From: an uncultured Ruminococcus sp. | GTDB taxonomy: Bacteria > Bacillota > Clostridia > Oscillospirales > Ruminococcaceae | DNA: 64,000 nt | Assembly: GCA_945877315.1 (NCBI GenBank) | Contig: CAMCRP010000003.1 | Span: 1 to 64,000 of the forward strand | Direction of reading: 5' to 3' | Part shown: one piece after another, positions 24,826-33,765 of the stretch | Layout: every line of letters begins with the position of its first letter | How positions within the stretch are numbered: the stretch's first letter is position 1 | Program-made: the position numbers and the translations under genes | Notes under the pieces: model-generated | Told to the model about the DNA's origin: nothing | Seen by the model: the letters and a program-made list of their open reading frames with translations, nothing else | Databases searched by the model: none

Positions 24826-25824
24826 TCAATTCTTGTATATATTATCTATTTTTATAGCCTTGTGGTCATTTTTCTCGCCGAGCTTTCCGTCGAACCATAT
24901 ATGTTCGCCGATCTTAACGGTAACATTATCGGAAATGCTCATATTCAGGGGAATAATATCTCCCGGCTGGAGGGTGAGAATATCGTACAGGTCAACCTGA
25001 GTTTCGCTGAGGATAGCGTCGATCCTAAGCTTGCTGTTCTTGATGCCGTTGAGTATCTCCTCACGGCGTTCGTTATCCTTGTTGACGTCGAATTTCTTTC
25101 CGTTTTTGGCAAATCGGTCGGAGAATTTCGCCATCATGCTTTCAAGGTTCAGCGCGGGGATACAGATGGAGATAGTGTTCTTCATCTTCCTTATTTCCAG
25201 CTCCAGCATGACGAGAATAACTACGTCATCGGGGGCGATGGACTGCAAAACTCTTGCGTTGGTTTCCACATTAGTAAGCTTCGGGTGTATCTCGATAAAG
25301 GGGTCCCACGCCTGTTTAAGGCTGGAGGTCAGCTTGTTGATAACGTTGGTCATCAGCCCTACCTCAATTTCGGTGAAATCCCTGTTTATCTCGGTAAACT
25401 GCCCGTCGCCGCCCATGAGCCTGTCTATCATACAGTAGGTCACGGGGTTTGATATCTGCATAATAATGGAGGTTTCCATAACGTCCTCGTCCTCAATGCC
25501 CATATCTATGGTAGACAGCAGGACATAATCGGGGAGAGCGTTATTGAACTCATTGTATCGCTGCTCCTCTATCTGGAGCACCTCAACCTTGCAGTAAAGC
25601 CTGAGAAGTCCCGTAAGATATGAGGATACAACTCTGGCATATGTTTCGAAGATACCCTCTACGGATTTCAGCTGCTCCTTGGTAAACTTTCGGGGCATTC
25701 TGAAGTCGTAGTTCTTGACGTTATTGGAATCGTTTGCTTCGATCTCCTCGAAAGCCTCGGAGCCGTTTGCGCTGAAGCTGTTGAGCAGGGCGTCTATCTG
25801 GCTTTGCGACAGTACGTCAGCCAT
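24826..25824 (-). CDS. fliM: Flagellar motor switch protein FliM
   Basis: A 332-residue C-ring protein. The first residues MADVLSQSQIDALLN are the CheY-P docking peptide; the middle domain is CheC-like but without catalytic residues, and a C-terminal SpoA domain packs with FliY/FliN. The stop lies 13 bases before the preferred fliY start. FliL, often encoded just before FliM, is missing: motB precedes directly. Confidence 0.96.
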   Translation of the reverse strand: MADVLSQSQIDALLNSFSANGSEAFEEIEANDSNNVKNYDFRMPRKFTKEQLKSVEGIFETYARVVSSYLTGLLRLYCKVEVLQIEEQRYNEFNNALPDYVLLSTIDMGIEDEDVMETSIIMQISNPVTYCMIDRLMGGDGQFTEINRDFTEIEVGLMTNVINKLTSSLKQAWDPFIEIHPKLTNVETNARVLQSIAPDDVVILVMLELEIRKMKNTISICIPALNLESMMAKFSDRFAKNGKKFDVNKDNERREEILNGIKNSKLRIDAILSETQVDLYDILTLQPGDIIPLNMSISDNVTVKIGEHIWFDGKLGEKNDHKAIKIDNIYKN

Positions 25825-25864
25825 TTTCTATCCTCACCTCGGTCAATCGGATTAGATGTGTGTG

Positions 25865-26740
25865 TTATTCATTGCCTTCATTATTGTTGGCAAGTGCGGG
25901 ATCGTCGGACTCGGTAACGGTCTGATCTTCCTTTTCCACGGGAATGCCCTCGGGGTCAACGTTCTGGAGATAGTTGGGGCCAAACTCCAGCTTCATAAAC
26001 TCGTCAAGCACCTTGGGATCGGTATAGTCGGCGTCCTTTCTGATGAAAACCACCTCAACACGGCGGTTTTGGGTACGTCCCTCGCTTGTGTTGTTATCGG
26101 AAACGGGGCGGTATTTACCGTAGCCCGTTGCGGAATATTTCGATGAATCGCTGATATTCATGGAGATCAGGTGATTTACCACGGCATCGGCACGTCCCGA
26201 AGAAAGCTCCCACTCGTTGGTGTCGGAGGTAAGAGCCTGAGCGGTGTGTCCGCTGACCTTGACAGCACTGATTTTGCTGTCTATGTCCCTGAGTCCGCCG
26301 CAGATCTCGTCAAGTATCTCTGCGCCCGAATCCAGCAGCACATCACTGTCGGGGGCGAAGAAAACCTGATCCTTGAATTTCAGATAAATGGCAAAATCGG
26401 TCATTTCCACGGTAGCATTATCGGTGTTTCCCGAAGCGGCAATGACCTCTTTCAGGAACTGATAAATATCCTCGAACGCATCGTCCTGCTTTTCCCCGTT
26501 AGGGTCGAAGATGGAAAGGGTAGCGTCTGCGTCCTTCTCTCCCGTATTTTCGGCAATGATCTCAGCAATGACCTCAACGGGCTGACCGCTGAGAGAAGCG
26601 ATAACTATCTGCGCCCTGGAATCCTCCATAGAGGACATAGAGAACAGAAGCACGAAAAACGTCAGCAGCAGCGTAACCATGTCGCCGTATGTATCCATCC
26701 AGCTGCCTTCTGCCTCAGGCTCGGAGGGACGCCTTGCCAT
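25865..26740 (-). CDS. motB: Flagellar stator protein MotB
   Basis: A stator subunit of 291 residues with one N-terminal membrane helix and a C-terminal OmpA-like peptidoglycan-binding domain (SGHTA and GYGKYRPV with RTQNRRVEVVF). The proton- or sodium-binding aspartate is D20 in TYGDMVTLLLTFFVLLFS. I chose ATG 26740 with GAGGTG six bases away; the GTG at 26749 overlaps that site. The acidic C-terminal tail (last ~35 residues) extends beyond the core. Confidence 0.94.
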   Translation of the reverse strand: MARRPSEPEAEGSWMDTYGDMVTLLLTFFVLLFSMSSMEDSRAQIVIASLSGQPVEVIAEIIAENTGEKDADATLSIFDPNGEKQDDAFEDIYQFLKEVIAASGNTDNATVEMTDFAIYLKFKDQVFFAPDSDVLLDSGAEILDEICGGLRDIDSKISAVKVSGHTAQALTSDTNEWELSSGRADAVVNHLISMNISDSSKYSATGYGKYRPVSDNNTSEGRTQNRRVEVVFIRKDADYTDPKVLDEFMKLEFGPNYLQNVDPEGIPVEKEDQTVTESDDPALANNNEGNE

Positions 26741-26836
26741 AGAGATCACCTCGATTTCAAGTTGGGATAATATTCCACCTAAGTGACAAAATCTTTTTCA
26801 GAAATTCTGTCAGCTAGTCTATTCTATCATTCTACT

Positions 26837-26842
26837 ATTATA
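26837..26842 (-). promoter_or_regulatory. Extended -10 promoter before motB
   Basis: On the minus strand TGTTATAAT forms an extended -10 (TATAAT at 26842-26837) about 95 bases before motB, in the 199-base motA-motB gap. The -35 region is weak. It could allow extra expression of motB-fliM-fliY-cheY and downstream genes. Confidence 0.55.
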
Positions 26843-26939
26843 ACACATATTAATTGATATTACCATAGCTTTTGATAAATATTGTGCGAAATGATGAAAA
26901 AAGCCTGTAAAATCTATTATATTTTCATAATTTACGCAA

Positions 26940-27743
26940 TTATTCGCTGTCGGAGGAAGCCGCAGCCTTGCCCTTGGGCTTGTCTGCCGTTGCGGGGAGC
27001 ATCATGCGCAGCTTTTCCTCGACATAACGGGGATTTGCGCCGCTGATGATAGCAAGAGCGCCCTCCTTAACTATCTGCATACAGAGGACCTCCTTGTTAT
27101 GGAGATATTTCAGCTGATTTGCGATAGGGTTAAAGATAACGTGGGCGAGGATACAGCCGTAGAAGGTAGTGATCAGCGCCGTGGACATACTCAAACCAAG
27201 GTTTGCAGCCGAGCTTGCGTCGGAGAGATCCAGACCTTTAAGCATGTTGATAAGACCGACCAGCGTACCGACCATTCCCATTGCAGGAGCGATAGCACCC
27301 GCCTTTGTCCAAAGGGCGAAGTTAGATTCGTGTCTGTCGCACATAAAGTCGATGGAGTCGTCCAGCATAGACTGCACCTTTTCGGAGTCATTTGCGTCAA
27401 CGATAAGCATGAGCGCAGATTTCACGAATGGGTCTGAGCAGGCATTTGCGGCTTCTTCCAGCTGCAAGATACCTTTAAGGCGGGCTGTTTTACAGTATTC
27501 CACCATTTCGTCTATGTACTTGTTGGGGTCATATTTCGGCTGAACGAAGGTCAGCTTCAGCATAACGCCCACCTTTTTCAATGTAGAAGCGGGGAAGGTA
27601 AAGATGACCGCACCGATAGTACCGCCCAAAACGATAGCGACCGAGGCAGGGTCCCAGAAGTTTTTCAGCTCTCCTCCGTTCATCATACCCCAGATGATAA
27701 GTCCAAAGGCAATGACCAAACCGATGATTCCGGTTATATTCAT
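26940..27743 (-). CDS. motA: Flagellar stator protein MotA
   Basis: A 267-residue stator subunit with four membrane helices (near 4-20, 34-50, 150-168 and 185-203). The cytoplasmic loop between helices 2 and 3 contacts FliG; the conserved AGAIAPAMGMVGTLVGLINML segment of helix 3 is intact. The motA-to-motB gap of about 200 bases is unusually large for this pair. Confidence 0.95.
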   Translation of the reverse strand: MNITGIIGLVIAFGLIIWGMMNGGELKNFWDPASVAIVLGGTIGAVIFTFPASTLKKVGVMLKLTFVQPKYDPNKYIDEMVEYCKTARLKGILQLEEAANACSDPFVKSALMLIVDANDSEKVQSMLDDSIDFMCDRHESNFALWTKAGAIAPAMGMVGTLVGLINMLKGLDLSDASSAANLGLSMSTALITTFYGCILAHVIFNPIANQLKYLHNKEVLCMQIVKEGALAIISGANPRYVEEKLRMMLPATADKPKGKAAASSDSE

Positions 27744-27794
27744 AAAAAAGCAGCTCCTTATTTATATTATCCGCACAAAAAGCGGGGAATTTCC

Positions 27795-28013
27795 TTATTT
27801 ATTTTTTTCGGCAATGAGCCGTGCAAAAAGCTTTTCGGCATATTCGGTCTTTGCCTCGGATATGCGTTCCATTATCTCCGCAGTTTTTTCCTTGACCACA
27901 TAGCGGTGACCGTTCTGCATGGTAATTACGGTATCGGGGGTATCCTCCGCTATTTCCATAAATTCCTCGTTTAAAAGGAGGATAGTTCCGTTAAGTCTTG
28001 TAAGCTGAATCAT
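27795..28013 (-). CDS. flbD: FlbD/SwrD flagellar protein
   Basis: A 72-residue small protein of the FlbD family (MIQLTRLNG... followed by TPDTVITMQNGHRYVVKE). In Bacillus subtilis SwrD, encoded at the same place after the hook gene, raises flagellar torque and is needed for swarming. It ends 51 bases before motA. Confidence 0.88.
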   Translation of the reverse strand: MIQLTRLNGTILLLNEEFMEIAEDTPDTVITMQNGHRYVVKEKTAEIMERISEAKTEYAEKLFARLIAEKNK

Positions 28014-28045
28014 ATTTTACCTCATTAGAATTAGCTGACATTTAT

Positions 28046-28103
28046 TGTAGTGGACGCATCCCGCCCCGCATATTGTAACCTGCGGGACAGGACGCGCCCC
28101 TAC
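28046..28103. repeat. Head-to-head TGTAGGGGACG repeat between flgE and flbD
   Basis: Two copies of the 25-base unit TGTAGGGGACG...CCCGTCCCGCA face each other with a short spacer, giving a hairpin of about 58 bases in the flgE-flbD gap. Other copies lie at 32541-32567, 45695-45721, 53872-53896 and 62146-62169, and longer ones within element A. Confidence 0.7.
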
Positions 28104-28117
28104 GTTAATGCGAAAAA

Positions 28118-29074
28118 TTATCTCTTAAGATTTACAAGCTCCTCAAGCATGGAGTCGGAAGTGGTGATAATACGGGAGTTTGCCTGGAAGCCTCTCTGAG
28201 TGATGATCATATCGGAGAATTCCTGAGCAAGGTTTACGTTGGACATTTCCAGCTTACCCGACTCGGTAGTGCCTGCGCCGGGATCGCCGGGCTTTCTCAG
28301 ACCGGGATTGCCCGATGCGGCGGAGATCATAAAGTCGGTGTTTCCTGCCTGGAGAAGTCCCTCGGGATTATCGAAAACGGCAATTTCAATTCTTGCCAGA
28401 GCCGCAATATCGCCGCCATAGGTAGCGGTCAGAACGCCGTCCGAGCCGATGGAGAATGCCTCCAGATCCTTAAAGGTAAGAGTGTCATCACCGAAGGCTT
28501 CTCTGATAAGTGCGTTGACATTGATGGTTTGAAGTGCGGAGGGCACCTTTTCGTAGGGAGCCTTATCCTCGGATTCCATAGTTGCGCTGTCGAATTCGCC
28601 GTCGTTGCGTGTACCGAGAACGAACTTGTTGTTAGCGTTTACGAGATTTCCGTCACTGTCAAGACCGAAATTACCCATTCTTGTGTAGGTGATGTCAGCC
28701 ATTCCGCCTTCTTCACCCTCTGTACCGTCTGCAGTAGGCTTGCCGACGATGAAGAAGCCCTCACCGCTGATAGCCAGGTCAAAGGTTCTGTCTGTTCCCG
28801 CAAAGCTTGAACGGGACATATTCTTGTCGATAGAACCTATCTGAACGCCGTAACCTACTTCTGTGGGGTTGTTGCCTGCTTTTCCCATTGTGTCATCGGC
28901 ATTTGCGGTACCGCTTGAAGGGGACTTTACAGTCTGATAGTAAATATCCTTAAAGGTGGTACGGGAGGATTTGAAACCGTATGTATTAACGTTTGCGATA
29001 TTATTACCGATAACGTCCATTCTTGTCTGGTGTGTTGTCAGTCCGGTAACACCGGAATAAAGTGACCTCATCAT
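28118..29074 (-). CDS. flgE: Flagellar hook protein FlgE
   Basis: A 318-residue hook subunit, exported by the flagellar apparatus. It has the N-terminal MRSLYSGVTGL and NNIANVNTYGFK segments and the C-terminal SNVNLAQEFSDMIITQRGFQANSR helix that form the inner tube, with a short variable domain between. I chose the ATG at 29074 with AAAGGAG about 11 bases upstream; the longer reading from 29170 overlaps the previous gene and adds no family residues. Confidence 0.94.
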   Translation of the reverse strand: MMRSLYSGVTGLTTHQTRMDVIGNNIANVNTYGFKSSRTTFKDIYYQTVKSPSSGTANADDTMGKAGNNPTEVGYGVQIGSIDKNMSRSSFAGTDRTFDLAISGEGFFIVGKPTADGTEGEEGGMADITYTRMGNFGLDSDGNLVNANNKFVLGTRNDGEFDSATMESEDKAPYEKVPSALQTINVNALIREAFGDDTLTFKDLEAFSIGSDGVLTATYGGDIAALARIEIAVFDNPEGLLQAGNTDFMISAASGNPGLRKPGDPGAGTTESGKLEMSNVNLAQEFSDMIITQRGFQANSRIITTSDSMLEELVNLKR

Positions 29075-29166
29075 AGCTGAATCTACTCCTTTGATATAAT
29101 TTGTATTTTCAACCGTTTTTCCGTCCGTCAGTCGGTCGGGACGGAATGATCTCCATAAAGGTCCGA

Positions 29167-29577
29167 TCACATAATAACGGTCGAGTCGATGTTTGTAAAG
29201 CAGCTGCCTGTCATTTCCCCTGTATTCATAGCGGTAATGACCTTGTTATTTTTCACGCTCACAAGAAACGCCGCATGATCCACGATAACGAGAGCATCGT
29301 TTGAACCCTTGCTTTCCGCCAGCTCAACAGCCTTGTTTAGCCTGCCCAGCATATCGCCCTCGGTAATGTCAATGTCCCTGTTGTCCAGCCGTTCGATGGC
29401 GTGCTTTGAAAACTGCACCTTAGAAGCCGCAAGTTGGTTTGCCCGTTCCAGCTCCTCTGCGAAGGTTGCGCCGTTTTCGTTGACCTTTGGGGTATTATCC
29501 CTAAAGCTTCCCGGGGAAACGTTTCCCGTTGTGACGGAAATATTATTTCTCAGCTGCAAATATTCGCTGATAAGCAT
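29167..29577 (-). CDS. TIGR02530-family flagellar operon protein
   Basis: A 136-residue cytoplasmic protein with the family core FSKHAIERLDNRDIDI near residues 57-72, followed by a small domain (GSNDALVIVDHAAFLVSVKNNKVITAM). Members are found only between flgD and flgE in Bacillota flagellar operons. The biochemical role is unknown; a part in hook assembly is inferred from position. Confidence 0.85.
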   Translation of the reverse strand: MLISEYLQLRNNISVTTGNVSPGSFRDNTPKVNENGATFAEELERANQLAASKVQFSKHAIERLDNRDIDITEGDMLGRLNKAVELAESKGSNDALVIVDHAAFLVSVKNNKVITAMNTGEMTGSCFTNIDSTVIM

Positions 29578-29596
29578 AATTTACCACTTCCGCCTG

Positions 29597-30838
29597 TTAT
29601 ACTTCCGTATTTTTAACGATATTCATCTGCTTGATACCGCTTTTAAAGCTTTCCATAGCTTCCTTTTCGGCAGCTGTGTATGCTCTTGAATAGTATCTGA
29701 TAGCCAGCTCATTGCCGTTGAATTCGCCTGCATACTGTCCCGGAGCGCAGTCAAAATTGCATATCTCGTCAAGAGTATGCTCGCCCGAGGTGGTAAAGTA
29801 AACGGAATATCCGTAGGGAGAGATGACCTCTACACGCTGAGTGCCGTCTGCCCAGGTAACTACCTCACCAAGTCTGCCGACGCCCGAAAAACCGATGTCG
29901 GTAAATGCTCTTCCCGATTCTGTTTTGCCGAGAACGGTAGATGTGTCTATCTTGCTTGTGATAGATGTGTTGAATATGTACTGAGGAGCAGCCATTCTTG
30001 TGCCTGTTTCCTTTGCTCTTTTAAGGCAAAGCTGGTAATCCTCGGTAACGCCTGTGCTGTTGACATTGCTGCTGCCCGAAATTCCCGCTGCCGCATTGCT
30101 TGTGCTTACGGAATAGCTGTCGGGTGAAGATGATCTTACATTTGACTGAACAACGTCAACTCTTGTGCCTGCGTAATTGTACGCATTAACGGTCGCTTCT
30201 GTCATAACGGGGCTTTCGTCGGTGTATACCTCAGCCTTTATTTCCTCGATGGACTTTTGCAGCTCTGCGTAAAGCTCGGAGGTCGCCTTTTCGTATTCCT
30301 CCATCAGCTTGTCAATTCTTGCCTGAACAGACGCATCTGCCGAAGCATTTGCCTTTGTAGCCTCTTGGGTGTCGCTTTCCTCGGTATTTTCGGTATTTTC
30401 CTGCTGGAGCCTATCAAAAACGTCCTTTGTAATTACCTCAACAACGCCGCTTGAAGGATACTCCTTGCCGTTGATAACAAGGCTGTACTTTCCGCCGTCC
30501 ACCGCAACGCAGTCAACAAGTCCCGTAACATAATCCTCGTCGCCCGTTTTAACGGTAACATACTTGCCTACAAGAGATGTGCCGTAGGAAAGATTGGAAT
30601 AATTTGTCAAGTTCTGCATAGCCTCAAGGGACGAGAACTGAGCCATCTGCGCAATAAACTCGTTATTGTCGGTGGTATTGTTGAAATCCTGATTTTTCAT
30701 CTGCTCAACAATAAGCTTGAGAAAATCGCTCTGACCGAGGGTAGAGGACTTCTTTTCGTCACTGTTGATAAGCTTGTTTGAATATTTGTCGTAAACTCCA
30801 ATGCCGTCAATACCGTAGTTGTTTATACTGTTTGCCAT
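29597..30838 (-). CDS. flgD: Flagellar hook-capping protein FlgD with extra C-terminal region
   Basis: A 413-residue hook-cap protein that guides polymerisation of FlgE. The conserved N-terminal part (about 30-135: LGQSDFLKLIVEQMKNQD and EFIAQMAQFSSLEAMQNL) is followed by an acidic coiled segment (about 148-215), a Ser-rich linker and a C-terminal domain of about 130 residues that I do not recognise. FlgD is usually 130-240 residues, so the tail is an extension. It starts inside the end of fliK with GGGAGGCG, a 16-base overlap. Confidence 0.88.
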   Translation of the reverse strand: MANSINNYGIDGIGVYDKYSNKLINSDEKKSSTLGQSDFLKLIVEQMKNQDFNNTTDNNEFIAQMAQFSSLEAMQNLTNYSNLSYGTSLVGKYVTVKTGDEDYVTGLVDCVAVDGGKYSLVINGKEYPSSGVVEVITKDVFDRLQQENTENTEESDTQEATKANASADASVQARIDKLMEEYEKATSELYAELQKSIEEIKAEVYTDESPVMTEATVNAYNYAGTRVDVVQSNVRSSSPDSYSVSTSNAAAGISGSSNVNSTGVTEDYQLCLKRAKETGTRMAAPQYIFNTSITSKIDTSTVLGKTESGRAFTDIGFSGVGRLGEVVTWADGTQRVEVISPYGYSVYFTTSGEHTLDEICNFDCAPGQYAGEFNGNELAIRYYSRAYTAAEKEAMESFKSGIKQMNIVKNTEV

Positions 30839-32448
30839 AATTTCGCCTCCCGAATTAAAATTGTTTCCTGTGCGGGTTCGTCCGTTTCGGAAGAAGAACT
30901 TCTGTAAACGGTCTGTCCGCCGTTGTTCCGGGGTTCACCTCTGCCGAAGCTGTTTGAAGAGCCTGCCGAAAGATTAAGTGAAGCACTCTCCGAACCGTCT
31001 GCCGCCTGAATAAGGTAAGCTGTTTCGGTTTCGGCATCGTTCCTGCTGATAGCTGCCGCAAGACTTCTGATGTTGTCGGAAAGAAGCTTTGCCGTGGAGC
31101 TGTTTTCTGCGGTAAATGCTACTGTGAGCTTTTCGCCGTCGGTTGTGAGCTTGACATTTATTTCGCCCAGCTCGTCGGGTGTGAGCCTGATATTCAGCTC
31201 CCTGACGGTGTTTTTCTCGGGAATTGCCGCCATTTCCGCCTTCATAACTCTTTCAATCTGCGCTGAGATGTCAGAGAAATGCGTATCATCGGCTATCTCC
31301 GTAATGTCTGGGGCTGCGGTTTCTGCGCCTGTGAGAGCTTCTATCTCGCCCGCCGCAAAGCTAACGTTCACCCTTTTGACCGCAAAGACGTTCATTTTGT
31401 CCCTGTCCGCCTGAGAGATTCCTTCCTCTGCGGGAATTTTGCTTTCGGTAACATCGCCTATCTTCTCGGAAATTTCTGCCCTGAGTGCCTCGGAAAGCCT
31501 TGTAAGTCTTTCCACAAACTCCGTTTTCGGCATTTCGGGGACATCACCCCTTTCGGTTTTCGGGAGAGTTATCATCTCCTTTTCGGGGAGCTTCTCCGCC
31601 GCCTGAGGAACACTTTCCGTCGTTTCGGGGATATTCGCCGCTGTCTGCGAAACATTCTCCGTAATTTCGGGGATATTTGCCGCTGTCTGAGTAACATTCT
31701 CCGTATTTTCGGGGATTTTTTCCGCCGCTGTCTGCGAAACATTTTCCGTAATTTCGGGGATATTCGCCGCATAATTAATACTTTCGGTATTATCAACAGG
31801 AGTAATCTCACTGTCAACATTACTTTCGGTATATTTCGCCGTCACCGACAGAGCCATTGTCTGCCAGAACATAGTGTCACCCACAACATTTCCGCTTGCA
31901 GCCGCCATTTCGGGTATCTTGTCCTCGTCCTCGCTGTCGTCAAACAGAATATCGAAGATGCTTTCCACGCCCTTTTCGCCGTAAGGCTTCTTATCGGACG
32001 CCGCATAAAGCATCAGGTCGATGATTTTCAGAAGCTTTTTGCTGTCGTCAAGGGACATTCCTGCCCATTCCTCGGGCAAATCGCTTTCGGAAAGGCTTTC
32101 ATCGCCCTTTAAAAGCTTCAAAACTATCTCCTCGGGGTCAAAGTCCTCGTCGGAAATATCCTCGAAAAGCTTTGAGAGGACCTCCTTTGCCTTGCCGTCA
32201 AGCTGAATATCACCAACAGCCTTCAAAAGGTCGAACAGTGAAGCATTTTCCTCGCCGCTGTACATCTGAGTCAGAATATCCTTAACAGGCTGCGAATTTA
32301 CCACATCTGCGGGATTTTTCAGTGAAACATTCGACAGAACATCACCGAAGCTTTCTCCCGTAACAGCGGTATTTGAGCCGTCCGACACAAAGCCGTTTGA
32401 AAAGCCCGACATAGACGCTATTGCCATTCCAAGAACTGCGTTATCCAT
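30823..32448 (-). CDS. fliK: Flagellar hook-length control protein FliK
   Basis: A 541-residue secreted ruler protein. The C-terminal Flg_hook domain (VRELNIRLTPDELGEINVKL near 405-425) contacts FlhB and ends hook growth. The N-terminal part is acidic and variable. Residues about 231-289 hold four imperfect repeats of 14-15 residues (NIPEITENVSQTA type; DNA 31590-31770). ATG 32448 is favoured, with AAAGGAGGTG 6 bases upstream; an upstream GTG lies within that site. Confidence 0.85.
   Translation of the reverse strand: MDNAVLGMAIASMSGFSNGFVSDGSNTAVTGESFGDVLSNVSLKNPADVVNSQPVKDILTQMYSGEENASLFDLLKAVGDIQLDGKAKEVLSKLFEDISDEDFDPEEIVLKLLKGDESLSESDLPEEWAGMSLDDSKKLLKIIDLMLYAASDKKPYGEKGVESIFDILFDDSEDEDKIPEMAAASGNVVGDTMFWQTMALSVTAKYTESNVDSEITPVDNTESINYAANIPEITENVSQTAAEKIPENTENVTQTAANIPEITENVSQTAANIPETTESVPQAAEKLPEKEMITLPKTERGDVPEMPKTEFVERLTRLSEALRAEISEKIGDVTESKIPAEEGISQADRDKMNVFAVKRVNVSFAAGEIEALTGAETAAPDITEIADDTHFSDISAQIERVMKAEMAAIPEKNTVRELNIRLTPDELGEINVKLTTDGEKLTVAFTAENSSTAKLLSDNIRSLAAAISRNDAETETAYLIQAADGSESASLNLSAGSSNSFGRGEPRNNGGQTVYRSSSSETDEPAQETILIREAKLWQTV
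31590..31770 (-). repeat. In-frame tandem repeat in fliK
   Basis: About four imperfect units of 42-45 bases encode NIPEITENVSQTA-like repeats. The unit length is a multiple of three, so changes in copy number would keep the frame. Confidence 0.8.
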
Positions 32449-32540
32449 TCTTTTCACCTCCTTTTACAGAATGTGTATATAGAAACAGTCTATACGATTT
32501 GTATATACTGTTGCTACCTAAAATCAGCCGCATTTGAATA

Positions 32541-32567
32541 TGCGGGACGGGAAACCCGTCCCCTACA
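32541..32567 (-). repeat. TGTAGGGGACG unit before fliK
   Basis: On the minus strand the unit forms a perfect hairpin GGGACGGG/CCCGTCCC with a three-base loop in the DUF975-fliK gap. No T-run follows, so it is not a standard terminator. Confidence 0.7.
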
Positions 32568-32583
32568 AATATTACTTGGTCTA

Positions 32584-33252
32584 TCAGAAACCAACCTTAT
32601 CATTTCCCATAAAGCTGCCGCCGTAAGCAGGGTCTATCTCCATGGGGTTTATCATGCCGTTAGCAATAGCTTCTGCCTTTATCTGCTCGTAAGCAAAGGC
32701 GTTTGCAGCCATCATATAGGGCTGAACGTATAAAAGCTGGAGCATACCAAAGGTAAAGCAGCTAAGGATTATCCAGCCGATAAAGCTTATCTGCATAATG
32801 AAAATATCCATCTTATGACCGTCAGTCATTGCCTTGCTCATCTGAAAGCATCTGTCGCAGGGGATATTGGGGTTTTCGGATTTTAAGAAGGGCACTGCAA
32901 AATATTCGTAGGACTTAACAATTCCGGGGATATAGAGAAGCAGTGACCAAAGCATTATCTTCAGGGACATAAGAAGCATTGTGCCCGCTGTTCCCCACAT
33001 ATTCTCAAGAAAGGGCACAAAAATCTCGCTCGAGGACAGCCCCTGACTGTATATAGACTTCTGGAACCAGCCCATATATCCCACCAGCAGAAGCGGTGTT
33101 ACGATAAGCTCGGCTATCCAGCCCACCACGGGGATAAGTCCGCAAACTCCCGCAACCGCCATATAAATGAGGAAAACATAAATGTTCGAACCGTAGTTAT
33201 TTTTAACGTGAAGTCTTGCATTTGCCTTGATAGCTGCCCTGTCAAATCCCAT
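32584..33252 (-). CDS. DUF975 integral membrane protein
   Basis: A 222-residue membrane protein with about five hydrophobic segments and the DUF975 hallmark IPGIVKSYEYFAVPFLKSEN (about 112-131). Its function is unknown. It lies between fliJ and fliK, 12 bases after fliJ, where Bacillus-type operons encode the MotE/YlxF coiled-coil protein. It could be a flagellar accessory protein of this lineage or a passenger gene. Confidence 0.82.
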   Translation of the reverse strand: MGFDRAAIKANARLHVKNNYGSNIYVFLIYMAVAGVCGLIPVVGWIAELIVTPLLLVGYMGWFQKSIYSQGLSSSEIFVPFLENMWGTAGTMLLMSLKIMLWSLLLYIPGIVKSYEYFAVPFLKSENPNIPCDRCFQMSKAMTDGHKMDIFIMQISFIGWIILSCFTFGMLQLLYVQPYMMAANAFAYEQIKAEAIANGMINPMEIDPAYGGSFMGNDKVGF

Positions 33253-33264
33253 AATAATTACCTC

Positions 33265-33729
33265 TCAACATTGATTTGCGGTCTTATAGTAGACGCTGTT
33301 GGAAACATATTCCTCGATAAACCGCTCCTCGGCTTTAGCAACCTTGAAGTTGTACTCCTCACGCTGCTTATCCTCAAGCTTTTCAAGGGAGGAAACGTCC
33401 TTGTTCGCCTCTACAACGACCTTGGTTTGAAATTTTATCTTCTCCTCCTCAAGCTGTATCTTGCGTTCAAGCTCCCTTATCTGGTCGGAAAGGGAGTTGA
33501 GATACTCCTTAAAGAGGGTCATTTCCATAATTGTCATACCCGAGCCTGATTTTCTGAGAAATTCCTCATTTGCTTCATCAAGCTCCGCCTGTACCTTTGC
33601 CTGTTCAGCGGCATATTTTGCCTGCTGTGCCCTTAAAGCGGCTAAATCGCCCTTTTCCTTGGATAAAACCTGTTCCTTATAGCCCTTTAGCTTATCCAAA
33701 GTAAACTGAAAACGTTTTATAGGTAACAC
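33265..33729 (-). CDS. fliJ: Flagellar export chaperone FliJ
   Basis: A 154-residue, almost wholly helical, highly charged coiled-coil protein (KRFQFTLDKLKGYKEQVLSKEK at the start). FliJ links the FliI ATPase to FlhA during export. The start is uncertain: GTG 33729 overlaps the AGAGG ribosome site, and no ATG lies near the N-terminus; ATA about three codons on has better spacing but is a rare start. Confidence 0.87.
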   Translation of the reverse strand: MLPIKRFQFTLDKLKGYKEQVLSKEKGDLAALRAQQAKYAAEQAKVQAELDEANEEFLRKSGSGMTIMEMTLFKEYLNSLSDQIRELERKIQLEEEKIKFQTKVVVEANKDVSSLEKLEDKQREEYNFKVAKAEERFIEEYVSNSVYYKTANQC

Positions 33730-33765
33730 CTCTTATTCAACAATATCACGTAAAATTTGTTGAAA

